A stretch of 64,000 bases of DNA, from contig OX344756.2 in the NCBI GenBank assembly GCA_947034885.2, forward strand, positions 17,914,098 through 17,978,097. Direction: 5' to 3'. Positions 11,966 to 24,455 of this stretch are shown in pieces (within the stretch, counting starts at the first letter, position 1; every line of letters starts with the position of its first letter). The notes beneath the pieces are model-generated. The model did not search any database. It was not told where the DNA came from and saw nothing but the letters and a program-made list of their open reading frames with translations. This DNA comes from Thuidium tamariscinum (Eukaryota; Streptophyta; Bryopsida; Hypnales; Thuidiaceae). A program made the translations under genes and the position numbers.

Positions 11966-12075
11966 TCACTGCATGATCTCCTGTAGCTCCCGAGCGAGGC
12001 TCTGTAGCTGCTGCTTCTTCTCCAAATACCGATCCAGCCCATAATGAAGTTTAATCACAAAATACAGGTAAGTCA
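11966..12075 (-). CDS. possible orphan terminal exon
   Basis: On the minus strand an acceptor (TTCTTCTTCAG) is followed by a phase-1 frame of 36 codons ending in TGA: TYLYFVIKLHYGLDRYLEKK, then a Gln/Leu-rich helix QQLQSLARELQEIMQ. Composition and helix pattern look coding. A short possible first exon upstream (MTSPFT, donor GTAAGC near 12127) does not match in phase and would leave a ~50-bp intron. No family is recognised. It may be a remnant. Confidence 0.25.
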
Positions 12076-15000
12076 CTGAAGAAGAACACGAAAATCTATG
12101 TTTCAGTTCACGCCACGATTTGCTTACCGTGAATGGCGAAGTCATGGCGCAAGTTCACACGATGCACCGACTGATCAAATATCACATGCCACCGACTTCA
12201 GGTTGATTACTCATGTCAGTGTGCTTTGAATTGGGTCTGAGTGCCTCGGTTAGTTGTTGCCGTCTTCAATCTCTTTATGTGTGAGTTTTCTTGAGCTTTT
12301 TCTTGTGGTAAGCTATTTGGTGGCACAAGAAAACACTACAAGTTACATATTTGACTGCTGTGTAACTTCAATTCGACCTTGTGATTTTCTGACGGTTTCA
12401 CCTCGTGTGTAACTTCCTTGCTTATGGGATTCAATCGTGCAGTGAATTTGGGTGGGCTGTAAGGTCGCCACTGGCACTAAGTCTATGGCTAGGCTATGGT
12501 TGCTATGGTTGCCAACACTTTGGACATTGAATGCAATCAACGGTGGTTTGATTCTACTGGCAGTAAGGTAGTCGGCTCTGTAATGGACCATCTAAGGGCT
12601 GGTCCACTTTTTTCATGTATTTACTTGAATGGAAATATTTTTAGCCCATTTTTCACAAAAAGAGAAATTGATGAGGAATCTAACACAAGTGGTTTCATAA
12701 TTTTTGAATCATTTTGGAATTAGTTATGAATTTTCAAAGGAGATGTGCCGTAGGTCCCTATTTCATGTCTCTAGGTCTTCCATGAATGGTTCGCTTGCAA
12801 TTTTTAAAGAAAGATGGAAAAGCAAAGAGCATGATTGGCTCTCATCTTTCCCGATGCATCTTTCCTTGATTCATTCAATGAATGTGGAGGTCCATTTAAG
12901 AACCACTTATCATCCATTTTACAACCTTTTATAGGGTCCATTCTTAATGCCCGCTCCATTTTAGAGATGACTACCTTAAATTGGAGACTTTTCTTCTTTT
13001 TCTTTTAACAAATGAAACGAATAAATTAGTTTGAATTTTTTTTTTAAAACAAAAAAAACAAAAAAATTGGAAACTATTATATACTGCAATAAATTGGATA
13101 ACCTTTGATCTTTGTGATCCATGGATGTGGGAAGCAAGTTCAAAGGAAAGAAGATTATGAGTTGTAACTTGTAGTGGCAATGATGATGGGTTGCTAATGG
13201 GGTGGTGCCATGTTAGCATTAACAAAGTCAACAATAAGTTTTAAGATAGATTGTTTTAGATGATTTGAAAATGCCCAAGAAAGAGAGAGGAGGATGGTAA
13301 ATCCATCCTTCAAAATAGGCCCCTAAGGATGAATTTTGTGTTTTGTGGGATAATTGTTATAAGAAAAAGCCCCCTATTTTATGTTGTAATAATTCTATGT
13401 TATCCACCTTCCATATCTAACTAGAAGAGGCCTCTAATTGCAAATATTAATTCAAAATTGACAACTTTTAATCATATGTAGGAAATAATAAAATTCATGT
13501 GTTTTTTTCAAGGATAAATTTACTACACAAGGGTGATTGCAAGAAACACTTGTCTTTTTTTTTTGTCCCCTAGACTTCCAACAGATAGTTTTTTGCTCAT
13601 AAATTTTGCATCTTTTATCCTATGGGCTTGAAATTTAGAATGGAGGTGCACATAAAAGTTTTAGATGTTGAGTAATATTTTCAATTTTTTTAAAATTAGT
13701 TTAATATTTTAAAATTGCCCCTGATTGGATGTCTACCTTGGCCATTTTGGAGGTTTTCAGTCCTATTTTTGACCCAAAAATCCGAATTTGAAGCCACAAA
13801 TTGGACAAGTTGGAGGTCTAGCAACATTATAAGGGATGACAATGAGTTTTTATGAAATTAGCAACATGTCTATTGCACACATGGGGTCAAAGTGACCTTC
13901 CTAGGTACAAAGGCTATGAAGAGGGAAAAATTTCCTAGAGGAATTTTTTGTTGCAATGTGAGCACAATTTTGTTTAGAAAAATAAATAATTTTTAAATAA
14001 TTTTTTGAATTTTTTTGAATTACTAAAAATGAAAAGGTCCATAGACCCATTTTTTGCTATTTTTTGCTCCCAATGGCCTGAGTAGTAGTACATAGTACTA
14101 AATCAACAACCAAGATTTACAGGCACCCAAAATCAACGTTTGACATTGGCAAGCGTAGTATAGACGCGCAGTACTGGTAGGATTACACATGACTGCAAGT
14201 CCTACACCTAAAAACTGCGTTTTTGAAATAAAAACGTGAAGTGTTTCTTGCAATGATCTACAGGACCTAATTTGTTAATTGGATTTAGTATCCTACCAAA
14301 AGAAATACACATAAAAAGTAATCAATGAATTTAGATTCTCTTTAAGGTAAAGCTAATGTTTAAGGAGAAATGTTGGTTAGTTCATTGGTTGGCAAGACTT
14401 TTTGAAAAATAACCAAACAAAATATTTATAGGATCAACAACTAACTAGTAGGCAAAAAAATTGGTTGACATTTAGTCAAGACTTCTATGGACTTGTCAAA
14501 TTTTAGCCATTAATTAGCAATTTCAAATCCAAGGCTAATACCTAGCTAGGTATAGAGAGGCAAGTATGTATTTAGACATGGTAGTTGGACATATATCAAT
14601 TTTAAGAAGGTTGTCAAGGCTTGAAGTAGCAACCCTTATTTTCCATCTTCTTCTTGTTTTTGTCATTACTTTTGAGGTCATTGACAACCTAAAATATTAC
14701 TTCTAATTGATGTTGCAATGCTATCTATCCATGTATTCTCCCATGTATTAGTCGTCCCCTACACTAACTTTTTCCTTGCCATACTATATATTTTTAAAGA
14801 GGTTTGAAGTGCCTCTCTTTCAACTTCTTAGCCCACAGAAAAGGCTTATTTTTCGTTCTTCCTTTTCATTTTTAGTTTAGTAAATACTTATCAGTAACCC
14901 CTATTTAACAAATTATGGACTTATTCACAATTTATGGACAAAAATATATATCAGCTAGTAGCCTATACATCTATATAAATCCTAAATTTCACCTCAAATT

Positions 15001-15810
15001 CGCAAATGGAATCTACATTTGGATATTAATTCTAGATTGGTCAATAGTCTATAATTAGTTAAATAGGGGTTCAATGCATTTGAAATAGAACAAGATGTGT
15101 GGGCCCTAGACTCTAAACCCTAAATACACTTGAAGCGTAAATCTGACAGATAATCCATGCCTGCATAATGTAGTACTTTCAATGGATATATTTCAGATCG
15201 TCCAAATCGTTCTCCCTCAAAAGAATGACAGTAAACCTTCAATAAATTAACCCAAACATTAGAAGCTGATGAGCAACGGTGAGAAAAGAACGGCAAAAAG
15301 GATGAGAATAAGGTTAGGTCTATATTGTCGACGTCGTCATCGTCCACTCTTGAGAGCGATGACGCAACGAGACAGAAGATTGACAAGCATCCACGGTGCC
15401 TAAGGAAGCACAGACACTGCACTTTCGTGAACCCCAAAAGTAGTAGATGCAATCATTGAGAGAACCTTTGTTTGAAACAACGACCCAAATCTCTACCAAA
15501 GGAAGAGAGTATATGCATATACTCTCCTCCTTCAGTATTTCGACATCGTATCCCCTGATGCAGTTGCCTCATTAACGCATCACGAACAAGACAACCCCCG
15601 AGTTATGAAAGCCTACCAAGTTATTGCTCGATCTAGCTTTGCGACTTCCTTTAAATCATCAAGTTTTGAGTGAATCTCTCTCCGACTTTTGCTATAGCAA
15701 TGTTCTGAATTAGTTAGTGTACATAAATCAATGCAAGCCATAGAATCATTGGATAGTCAAATTCAACCCTTACCACTCTTTTCTATGCAATTTACAACAA
15801 AAAAAGAAAA
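12076..15810. other. AT-rich intergenic DNA
   Basis: Composition falls after about 12600. The 12570-12760 part loosely resembles the dispersed repeat at 61145-61400 (AATGGACCA.., CATTTTGGAATTAGTTATGAATTTT). Several TTGCAAGAAACACTT motifs (13540, 14240) resemble CACTA-element ends but have no partner. No gene is seen. 15100-15480 is more balanced in composition and may be an old upstream part of the TLDc gene, but no exon can be supported. Confidence 0.4.
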
Positions 15811-16483
15811 ACCAACAGTATCAAGATACTAGTTGGTTTCAGTGGTTCACAAGGGAAGGAGCGTTTGTGGCTAGATGATGAGTTTTTTAATGTCACAGTT
15901 CAGCATCATGCTTTGGATAAATCTTATCATCCCTTGTACCACGACAGGTAAAGTTATTTTCTACAATATATTTCAAACATTTAGAAAGGTCTTGGTTGTC
16001 GTTGGTATTCATAACTATTCAAACTCTGAATAGTTTTGCACTGACGAGCGGTCATTCGAGCAACCAATCCACTTCTTACACACTATAATTTTTTGTCTGA
16101 GATGTAGGGTTATGGAGGTGTGAAGGGCAGAGTTGGCGAAGTGGAAGTGTGGGGTCTTGGAGGGGTGAGTGCCGATGAGCAACAGGCCAAGTATCAACAC
16201 CGAGAAACCATGTTCTCTAAGCAAAGACGAAAGGTATGCGGACAGTTTTGGGATAACAAACCAACGAAAACGAACTTTTAAGAGATAAATATTGTGTTCC
16301 AAGTATTTCAAGAGTTTTGAGGGGAGATATTTTGGTGCAGTGATGTTATCTCACGATTTGCCTTCCGTGATCTACGTCATTCAGGTTGACTTGAAGAACT
16401 TCGGAAACTAGCAAGACTCACCTGAGACATTGATGATGGATATGGTTTCCAACCCCAACAAACCGCCCAAAGAGGAACGTTAA
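15811..16483 (+). pseudogene. TLDc-domain (OXR1-like) gene, 3' part, degraded
   Basis: Three exon-like blocks on the plus strand match the C-terminal half of plant TLDc proteins. Block 1 (15811-15947) reads KILVGFSGSQGKERLWLDDE and on to SYHPLYHDR, ending at donor AG|GTAAAG. Block 2 (16108-16233) reads GYGGVKGRVGEVEVWGLGG, then SADEQQAKYQHRETMFSKQRRK, ending at AAG|GTATGC. Block 3 (16385-16483) reads VDLKNFGN, an in-frame TAG at 16409-16411, then QDSPETLMMDMVSNPN and on to a natural TAA. The family has a Trp at the TAG position. Blocks 1 and 2 also fail to join in phase. TLDc proteins are linked to oxidative-stress resistance and V-ATPase binding. The N-terminal half of the domain is not found upstream. 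Two lesions plus truncation argue for a pseudogene. A sequencing error at the TAG is the alternative. Confidence 0.65.
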
Positions 16484-16956
16484 GAATTGACCTTCAATCT
16501 GGGCTAATCCACGAACTTCTTGCCGATGGTTTTCAGATTCTACTGTTAGATATTATCACTCATCATGGAATACTACCGGATCAGAAGAATTCCACAATTG
16601 CATACATTCGCAAAAAAGAAAGGGAAAGATTCGTCTCTCAATATGTACAAGTATCATCATCATCACCATTAGAAAACATGAGTCTAAGCTTGATTGCTTG
16701 ACTCTAGCGCCATCAGGATATAGTGGTTGCCTGCAATATCCACAAGTAGTCTATGGAGTTGAACTTCAACAGTGCTGTAACCAACAACTGGCCAGCGTGT
16801 AAGATAAGAGCAAAAACCGTTTAGTCCGACTTCATTGACGAGAGGCCGTCTAGAAACATTTTACGAATCGCATACAGAAAATCTCTCGCATACCGAAAAT
16901 GTCTCAAGGTGCGGGAAAAGAAAAATGTAGAACTATGTAGAGGATGCCTGCTTAAT

Positions 16957-18354
16957 TCATGGTTTCAAAAACCATTTGGGCGCTCCCTTCTCAAATTTAA
17001 CAGGCTCAGCTTCATTGAACAGGGTGAACAACTCGGTAACCGATGCTTGATCATCCTCAGTAGATACCTAACACATGCTCCCACATAAATCTGTTCAGAG
17101 AAGAGATTCACCTAACAACATAATTCAAAACATGGCAATTCTATAGACACCAATTTATCATTAGCTATGACTATGATTGTGAGTCATATCAAGAGAAGCA
17201 TTCATACCAAGGGCAACAAGGGAGCTAATTGACTATTCAAATAATTAGAGATGTACCGGCAAGCGCTGGAAATCTCGCCGCAACCTCCAACCGTCACCTA
17301 TTCAACATGTCATCATCACTGTCATCATCACTGGTTAGAATTTCAGAAGCATTCAGGGAGCTTCCTTTCATCTTTGGTGACTATTTTAATTTTTTCTCGT
17401 CAATTTTCAATTTGACTCTACCCAAAAGTGCAACATTCCTAAAGCCCTGCAAACAATTAAACTTCAGATTAGTAACATGTACTCCCTGATAAACAGAAAA
17501 CAAAGAAGGTAAACAAGCACATAAAAAAACAAAATTTAACCAATAACTTAGATAAGAATATCTCAAACCTTGGTTAGCTCATGTTCAGTACATTTTCTGT
17601 AAAACTTAAGAGATGCTTTTCTCAAGGCTGGGGGGAGTACTGGCACCAAAAGAATGCCCTATCGTGTTTCTTTGCGCCCTGTTCCTTGCGGAACAAACCC
17701 ACTCATTCACAAGATCCTGTACAGGGCTCGCTTTTATAGCCTAAAAATCCATGAAATCAATCTGCAGACTTTCAGACTTCTCTTCAAGGAGTTCAAGACC
17801 TTCAATGAGCACATCTCTAAAAACATGTTCGGCATACTCTTTCAAATCTTTTATTTTCTCCTTCTCAGTCTCCGAACTGACTTGGCAATCATAGATAGCT
17901 AAAACGCCCTCAGCAAATATTCCAAAGGATATGGACTCGATCCAAGTCATTCCCTTCGGAATAGGTACACTATGACTCGTTGCAGCCTTCTCAGCCAACT
18001 TCCTGTTCACCAATACAAATATTAGCCAAAATTTATAGAACATTATTCTTCCATGTAAACTTTGTAATATATAAATGAAAAAAATACAAAAACAAAAAAC
18101 ACAGAGTTTACTTAAAAGCATTTATACTCTCACCTAAACCTCCGGACAAAACTCCGAGATGATGGACACCCGTCGGCCTCCTCCTCCACTTCCTCCGTCC
18201 ATTCGAGAGCCTTGCCGGGCCAGTACAGCTTCGTCTGGGCGATCTTCAGAGAGCAAGCACGAAACCCTAAACCGGCCCGTTCCTGAAGTTCCCGGTTCAA
18301 GCTCCGCGCCGCAGTTCGAGTCATTGGAGCGTAAGCGTCTACCGAGGGGCCCAT
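16957..18354 (-). pseudogene. unrecognised multi-exon gene, probably decaying
   Basis: Exon-like blocks on the minus strand are: 18354-18134 (starts MGPSVDAYAPMTRTAARSLN, donor AG|GTGAGA); 18002 to about 17805 or 17775 (KLAEKAATSHSVPIPKGMTW.., a hydrophobic ISFGIFAEGVLAIYD, then a charged helix; phase 1 end); 17639-17569 (LPPALRKASLKFYRKCTEHE, donor AAG|GTTTGA); 17446 onward (GFRNVALLGRVKLKIDEKKL), which hits TAG at 17383-17381 but stays open in frame past it with an Asp/Ser-rich run (SDDDSDDD) to a donor near 17297; and 17067-16957 (TELFTLFNEAEPVKFEKGAP..WFLKP, TGA). Phases fit for the first four, not for the last join. Either the product ends at the TAG or the gene is broken there. The KxxE-rich helix after a short hydrophobic segment faintly recalls OPA3-like proteins, too weak to name. 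Confidence 0.4.
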
Positions 18355-18399
18355 AAAAATGTCAAAGATCTAGACATGCTTCTAATAATGTCATTGTCC

Positions 18400-19360
18400 C
18401 ACACAATGTTACCCTACAAGAAACCTATATTTCAAATGATGGATTTAAGTGACATTTAATGTAGCAACTTGTATTTTATGTCAATACTAATGTCCACCAT
18501 AACATCAAGATATTATGGCGGGCATTAGGTGAATGATTTTAGGTGATATCACTATAAGAAACCCGTGTTTTATGTGACATTTTCATTATTTTTTGTGACA
18601 GATTTTACTGGACATCCAATAAAACAATTTGTGTTTTAATGTCAATAATAACATTTAATGTAACATTTGATTGTTACATTGAATGTTATTATTGACATTA
18701 AAACACAAATTGTATTCAATAGGCATGGCTTGTACTCCTAAGTAGTTGATACTTTATGTAGTTGAATATTTTGAACCAAAGTATCATGCAATGGAAGGAA
18801 GAGCATGGAAAACAAAACACCATTACTAACTATTAGCTAGTCCTAACCCTAAACGTTGATCCCCTCCCAAGCCACTTGTGGCTAGGTGCTTGTAATTTTT
18901 TCTCACAATAAAGGTAAACTTTATTTAGGTCCAAAAAAAACCTCTTGCCAAATGAAGAGGAAGATGCTTGGGGCATACTATTATTGAGATTGTATAAGTG
19001 GAATCCTATAGTAGCAAATTTTCTCTATGAGCATCTATTTGTCCTTCTTTGGCTATAATTGTATTTAGATACAGATGTGGCTATCACTATTAAGAACCTC
19101 TATTTTAGATGACATTTAATGTAATAATTTGTATTTTATGTCAACAATAACATTTGCCATAACATCAAGATGATATGGTGGACATTAGGTTACAAATTTT
19201 AGGTGACATTCAATGTAACAACTTGTGTTTTTATATTAATGCATACTATAATAAGATGTTATAAGATGTTATAGCAAACATTATTGTTATTGTAAAAACA
19301 TATGTTGTTACATTGGATGTCACCTAAAATTTGTCACCTAAAATATGGATTTCTTTAATA
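18400..19360. repeat. two related fold-back elements with long inverted arms
   Basis: 18625-18665 and 18672-18712 form a 41-nt near-perfect hairpin (CAATTTGTGTTTTAATGTCA..) with a 6-nt loop. A related unit at about 19088-19356 has ends that pair (TATTTTAGATGACATTTAAT.. against ..GATGTCACCTAAAA). Both share the internal blocks CATAACATCAAGAT and TTATGTCAA. CACTATAAGAAACC at 18550 resembles a CACTA-type terminus. Probably decayed MITEs of one family. Confidence 0.55.
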
Positions 19361-20096
19361 ATAGTATACAAAATCTCCTAGGGTTTCATATACAACCAAT
19401 GAAAGTTTCAACCATGTCTAATCCTAGTGAAATTGACCTAGATTATAGTTAGTAAACAACAAAATTCAATTGCATGTTGCACTTCATTTTAATTATAATA
19501 AGGACAATAACTTCATATTAAATAATCACATAATCTTGTGAAGTTAGAACAAATGCTTACATTTGTTTTTGTTCTTGGCACTGAGTTAGTAAATACACAT
19601 TGAAATTGATAACTTGTAAACTTAAATCAAGACTAGTATGAGTATAAAAGAGCATCTATTAAAGCCACAGATGACCAACTCAAAGGTTGGATTTCATTGT
19701 TATAGACATCAAGCATCTACTCAATGTAGAGGTATGTTGTTGGCATCCTGTACTTCAATTCTTTTTGTTCACCTTAAGTTATTAGAGGCTTGTTAAATTG
19801 TAATCCTTTTTTGCTTGTAACTTAAGCAAAAAATTGAATAGATGGAAGATTGAATAGAGAGATGTTTAATAATAACATAAGGGCTTTCAAAAATTTTAAG
19901 GAAAAACTCTATTGGATATTAGGAAAAGTATTCAATTCTTGAATGCTATAGATTAGGGAAGAGAGGTCATTGCAAGAAACACTATATTGTTTTTGTAGCA
20001 TTTAATTTGCACAATACTTATGATTTTGTTGGGAGTACTTCATAATTAGAAGAAAATAAAATTTTAATGTGAAAAGTATGTCTAATGTATAAACCT

Positions 20097-20318
20097 TTAA
20101 CCCCTAAAGTCCTAGTGTCCCTTTAGGGGACAAAATAGATTTTGAGCTGGTCCTTATGGTCCTAATACTTACCAAGATTTTTTAAAACTTTTTTTGAAGA
20201 TATAAAAATACATTAGGTTTGTGAGAATATAGTTTTTGTTTCAATTGGTACTTGAGAGCAAAAGTTATGGCACATAAAAACCTTTTTCTACATGCAACAA
20301 GTAGAAACTTCTTCATTC

Positions 20319-20380
<62 letters not shown>

Positions 20381-21049
20381 CACATGGAAAGCTTTAATTC
20401 ATTCCATTTGGATTTGTTATGTGAAAGTTATGGACAATCTTGAGTTCTCTTTTAGGCACTTAGAGCATCTTCTTGAAAAAAATAACTTATAGATTTCATT
20501 TTTTAATGCATTTTTCACATTTAAAAAAAAATTGTTTGACAAGGTTAAGTATGCTTACTAGAACAATCTCAACATTGAAATTATTGTTTTTCAATGTCAT
20601 TGTAGAGCTATTTATAATTTAGTTTTTTGTTCAATCTTAGCCCCACTTCTACTTGACATTTTTTTAAAGAATGAAAATTGAGTGTGTTTTTTTCAATTTT
20701 TCCTAGACTTTTGACTTGATTCTTCAAGATTAAAATAATTAAATTCAAAGTGTGCAATGCAAAAAATTTCCACAAATGGTAGTTGAAGTCATCTTAAATT
20801 GCAAGCTAGTGTTTCAAAATGCTTTATTTTCCAAGAATGCTAATATCTTTGAATTTGTATAGTCAAACTTTGTAAAATTTTTACCATATAATCTCAAACA
20901 AATAATAAAAGTATAAGACCTTATGATTATATTTTGAATAAAATATTTTCTTTTTTCTTTTTGAGGTGAATACAACTAAAATGGCACTTTTGAGTTTTTT
21001 TTGACAAGAAAATGGCCTTGGAACTTTAGGAGGCAAGCCGAGGGGTTAA
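20097..21049. mobile_element. TTAA-flanked CCCCTAAA element, ~945 bp
   Basis: TTAA (20097-20100) is followed by CCCCTAAAGTCCTAG. The other end reads GCCGAGGGG then TTAA (21046-21049). The terminal inverted repeats are degraded at the right end. Internal sequence is related to 39369-40261 (TTTGACAAGGTTAAGTATGC / TTTGGTGAGGTTAAATCTTC). No transposase frame is present, so it is non-autonomous. It contains the TA array at 20323-20378. Confidence 0.6.
20323..20378. repeat. (TA)n microsatellite
   Basis: Uninterrupted TA dinucleotides for 56 bp. It lies inside the TTAA-flanked element. Confidence 0.95.
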
Positions 21050-24034
21050 AAAAATATCCTAGGAAGGAAAAGATTTAAAAGAAACTAAAAAACTAAAAAT
21101 TGGACATTTGGGAAGAATTGATGGTGATGAGATTTCATCAAAAAAATGATTCTGAAACCATCTAAAAATTTCAAAAGTGCATGCGCAAGGGAGCCCTATT
21201 AGTATACATGTGGAGGAATAAAAAATAATGTTTTAAAAAGTTTTTTGAAGTAGACACATGTTGCGTCATGTAGAAATATAGCATAAAATTTTTAGCTTTA
21301 GATCATTAATTTTAGGCTCTCCCCAATACTAAAATCCCTTAATCACAAAGTTTGAAAAATCAGCTAAATTTAAATTTATATATAGAATGATTTTCTTTAA
21401 ATTCTACAAAACAAGGATTTTGATTTCTATCAAATTAGTCATTTCCAATAAAAATTTCATGTTGGATTCGATTCATACTTCAAAAGTTATAATAGATGAC
21501 AACTCTATCATTCCAAGTGTGTTGCAAAATAGTACTAGTCTTCCTTGCAATCACCCACGTTTTGCTCACCATACATGACAACATTAAACCTTTTCCTAAA
21601 ACAATCTAAATTCCACCATATTATATTTTGCAGTTTGAATTAAGCTAAACATCAATTGCAAAATTCTACACCTCCATAAACTAATTTTTTTCAATCATAC
21701 CATGAATCACAGCTCACATTTATGGTTAATAGAGCCTATATCTTTCTACCATGAATTTGACATGATATTATGCTAGAAGACTGCATTCCCACTTGAACAC
21801 CAACTCAAAGCTGGGCCAACACCAAGTCTACATTGTTTAGTGGATTTTTTTTCCAATGATTTGTTATCAATTTGCACCAAATCAGTAATGGGTTTAACAC
21901 TAGGCGTTTAGAACATTAACAGTAAAATTTTAAATGAAAACATAATTATGAATATGTAGCATGTGCTAATATAATATTTTCTGTTCAATATGTGGATGAT
22001 TCTTGAAATTTAGAGCACCACTATAACATTTAATATTGCCACTTTGGCACTTTAAGGTGGTAAAATGCTTAATTTGTTTAATAATATTGTAAAAAACAGT
22101 ATTAGATTAGGCTAAACTTTTCATCACTAGCCAAAATCGGTAATGAATGTTGTACTATATGGTCAAAAAGGAATTAAAATAGAAGCATCCAAATTGAACA
22201 CTAGTTGTTCACAAACACCTAGAAAAGAACCTAAATCCAAGTGCAAGTAGATCCAAAAAAGACATGTGGGGTCCTAAAATGGACAAGTGTGGTTCCAAGA
22301 AGTCGTCATTCTTCTAAGAAATGGCCAATCACCTGCATGAGATTCTAAATTAGATTGTGTCACCTTTGGATGTTTTTGTGTCCATTTTGGAGTTAGTCTA
22401 GTGCTCACAATAGGTCCATCTACACAATTGTTTTCAAGAATTCATATTATATTCATACAAGCTCAAAAAAATATGAACCTAATTTTTTTGGTTCCCTAAA
22501 CCGTTTCCTAACAAATGCACATATTTTTTATCTTTCCCCCTATGCATCTACTGATTAAGATCTCTTGATCTAGAGTAAGTGTCCATTTTAGGTACTTCTA
22601 CCTCTAAAGTTAACAATCCAAAGCCCCTCTATGACCCATTGAAAATTGCTAAAACAAACATGAGGCTTGGCCTTTGATGAGTTCAAATTTAAATACCTTT
22701 GTTGATGTCAAGTGGTCTCAATTTAGTAATGCTCTTAAAAGACCCGGTCATTATTGTATAATTGTTTCTAATTCACACTAGATTTGTAATGGCAATAATG
22801 TTATTCTAATTGATATCATAGCTAGTTCATTTTCAAAGTAATGGAATACACTAAAAAAGCTCTCTATAAACCTAGCTAGTCTACTTCATGAGTAAAATAA
22901 ATTGTGCCCTCAATTGATTTGAGTGTACTTTGGAACGTTCCCTAGAAGTTGTCCAAAACCTTTTGTTTGAGGAAAAAGGATACAATTTGGTCATTTTTGA
23001 CTAGCATAAATGAAGAGTCTCTTAGGGATAGTTCTATTATCTAAGCTATGTAGGCTGAGGTAGCAAGTGCTATTTTTAGTGCCTCCTTTCTAAGGTTTTG
23101 GTTTGAACACCATGCCTACTCTTGCAACTCATAGTTGATGGTCATTATTGACAAATTTGGGCAAATGGGATTGCAATCTACTATCTAGTTGCCTATGAAC
23201 TATTACTTTTACTTGGCCATGTGAGATCCATGCTCATTGTTGATTAGAGGTACGTAGGATCCAAATAAGGTAGGAGGTCTATAAATAAAGCATCTAAGGG
23301 CTCAAGCTCGATTTTAGGGAGGTGAAACATCTTGATATACTTTTCACTAAATTTTCTTTTAAAAGACAAGTAGAATTGACATTTTAATCCAAATTAATTC
23401 ATATTTTTTAGAATTTTTTAGAATTAATTATAAAATTTTGAAGTTGAAGTAGCATAAGGCTCTAAAATGGAGTACTTCTTAAAATGTACATAGTTTTTAT
23501 ATTGATGAAGGCCATGAAAAAGCAACATGTACAAATAGTATACATTTAAGAAGATGATTCATTTTAGAGCTTGCTTGCTTTTAGAACCTCCTACCTCATC
23601 AATGGTGGCCCATAAGAAACTCTGGTCAACATCACTATCACATGCTACAAAAGCAGAGGATCAAAAGATTGCTTTAACCCTTGAATTGGGTGCCTTAGGG
23701 GCGAAAATATTATCTCTCAATTTCGAAAAATGACCTTGTTTGATTGTTGTAATCTTGTCAATGGTATGGTCAAAGCACACGCACCTTTCCATGTACTTTC
23801 AGGCATGTCTTTACTACAAATTGGTACAATTAGTTATTGTTGATCTTTTATTTGACGATAGTTAATTGGAATGAGTATAAGAGGTTTTGAATTTCAATGA
23901 ATGTGGATTGGGCGCTCACTAGGGCATTCACGGATTAATGACATGTTCTTGTCTAAGAGCACTAGACTTTATTTGAACATCAATTTCCATGTCATATTCT
24001 TGGTTGTGTGACTTATCACTTACACTTGAAATCA
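21050..24034. other. AT-rich intergenic DNA
   Basis: No coding frame or clear element boundary. 23280-23460 (GAATTAATTATAAAATTTTG..GGCTCTAAAATGG) is an inverted relative of 61145-61310. Confidence 0.4.
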
Positions 24035-24059
24035 TGTTACCTTCCTTGAAGACAAACTA

Positions 24060-24290
24060 GTATGTCTTGTGCCATTGCCACAACCAAAACTAAAATAAAA
24101 GTAATTTCCTAATTTTTTAATCCATTAAAACTTTGAAATTCAATAACTTTCTCGTCGTAAGTCAAAATGCCACCAAACCAAGCCCATGCATCCTTCCTTG
24201 CCAAAAGCTTTTCAATGGTACCAAACACACAATTAATAGACACATGGTCTGGGAGATCTCAACATGACAAACGAAACAAACAAATCAAAC
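24060..24290. repeat. dispersed repeat, relative of 30590-30880
   Basis: Blocks GTGCCATTGCCAC, ATTCAATAACTTTC, GTACCAAACAC and GGGAGATCTCAACAT occur in the same order and similar spacing as in the element at 30573-30948. The element ends are not preserved here. Confidence 0.6.
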
Positions 24291-24305
24291 AAAACAAACT
24301 ACCTG

Positions 24306-24455
24306 TCTTAAGGGTGTTTCACACTATGGCCATCCACGTCGAGAGGCCGTGGTTTTCTCAAATCTGATTGGTGAAGTTCATGATTTCTAAAATCTGATTG
24401 GTGGAATCAACTGTCTCTCGACTTGGATGGCCGTAGTGTGAAACACCCCTTAAGA
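24306..24455. mobile_element. 150-bp MITE with 40-nt inverted arms
   Basis: The left arm TCTTAAGGGTGTTTCACACT.. (24306-24345) pairs with the right arm 24415-24455 with few mismatches. The loop carries a direct duplication of AAATCTGATTGGTG. The outermost TTAA on both sides followed by GGGTGTTTCAC allows a TTAA target duplication; a Tourist-like (TTA/TAA) reading is the alternative. Confidence 0.7.

Noticed and set aside
16497..16710. Open plus-strand stretch after the TLDc stop (LLADGFQILLLDII..)
   Set aside because: It follows the natural TAA of the TLDc remnant, has no start or splice context and matches no domain I know; probably 3' UTR.
20252..20492. Overlapping plus-strand frames with long Tyr-Ile runs
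   Set aside because: Produced by the (TA)n array at 20323-20378.
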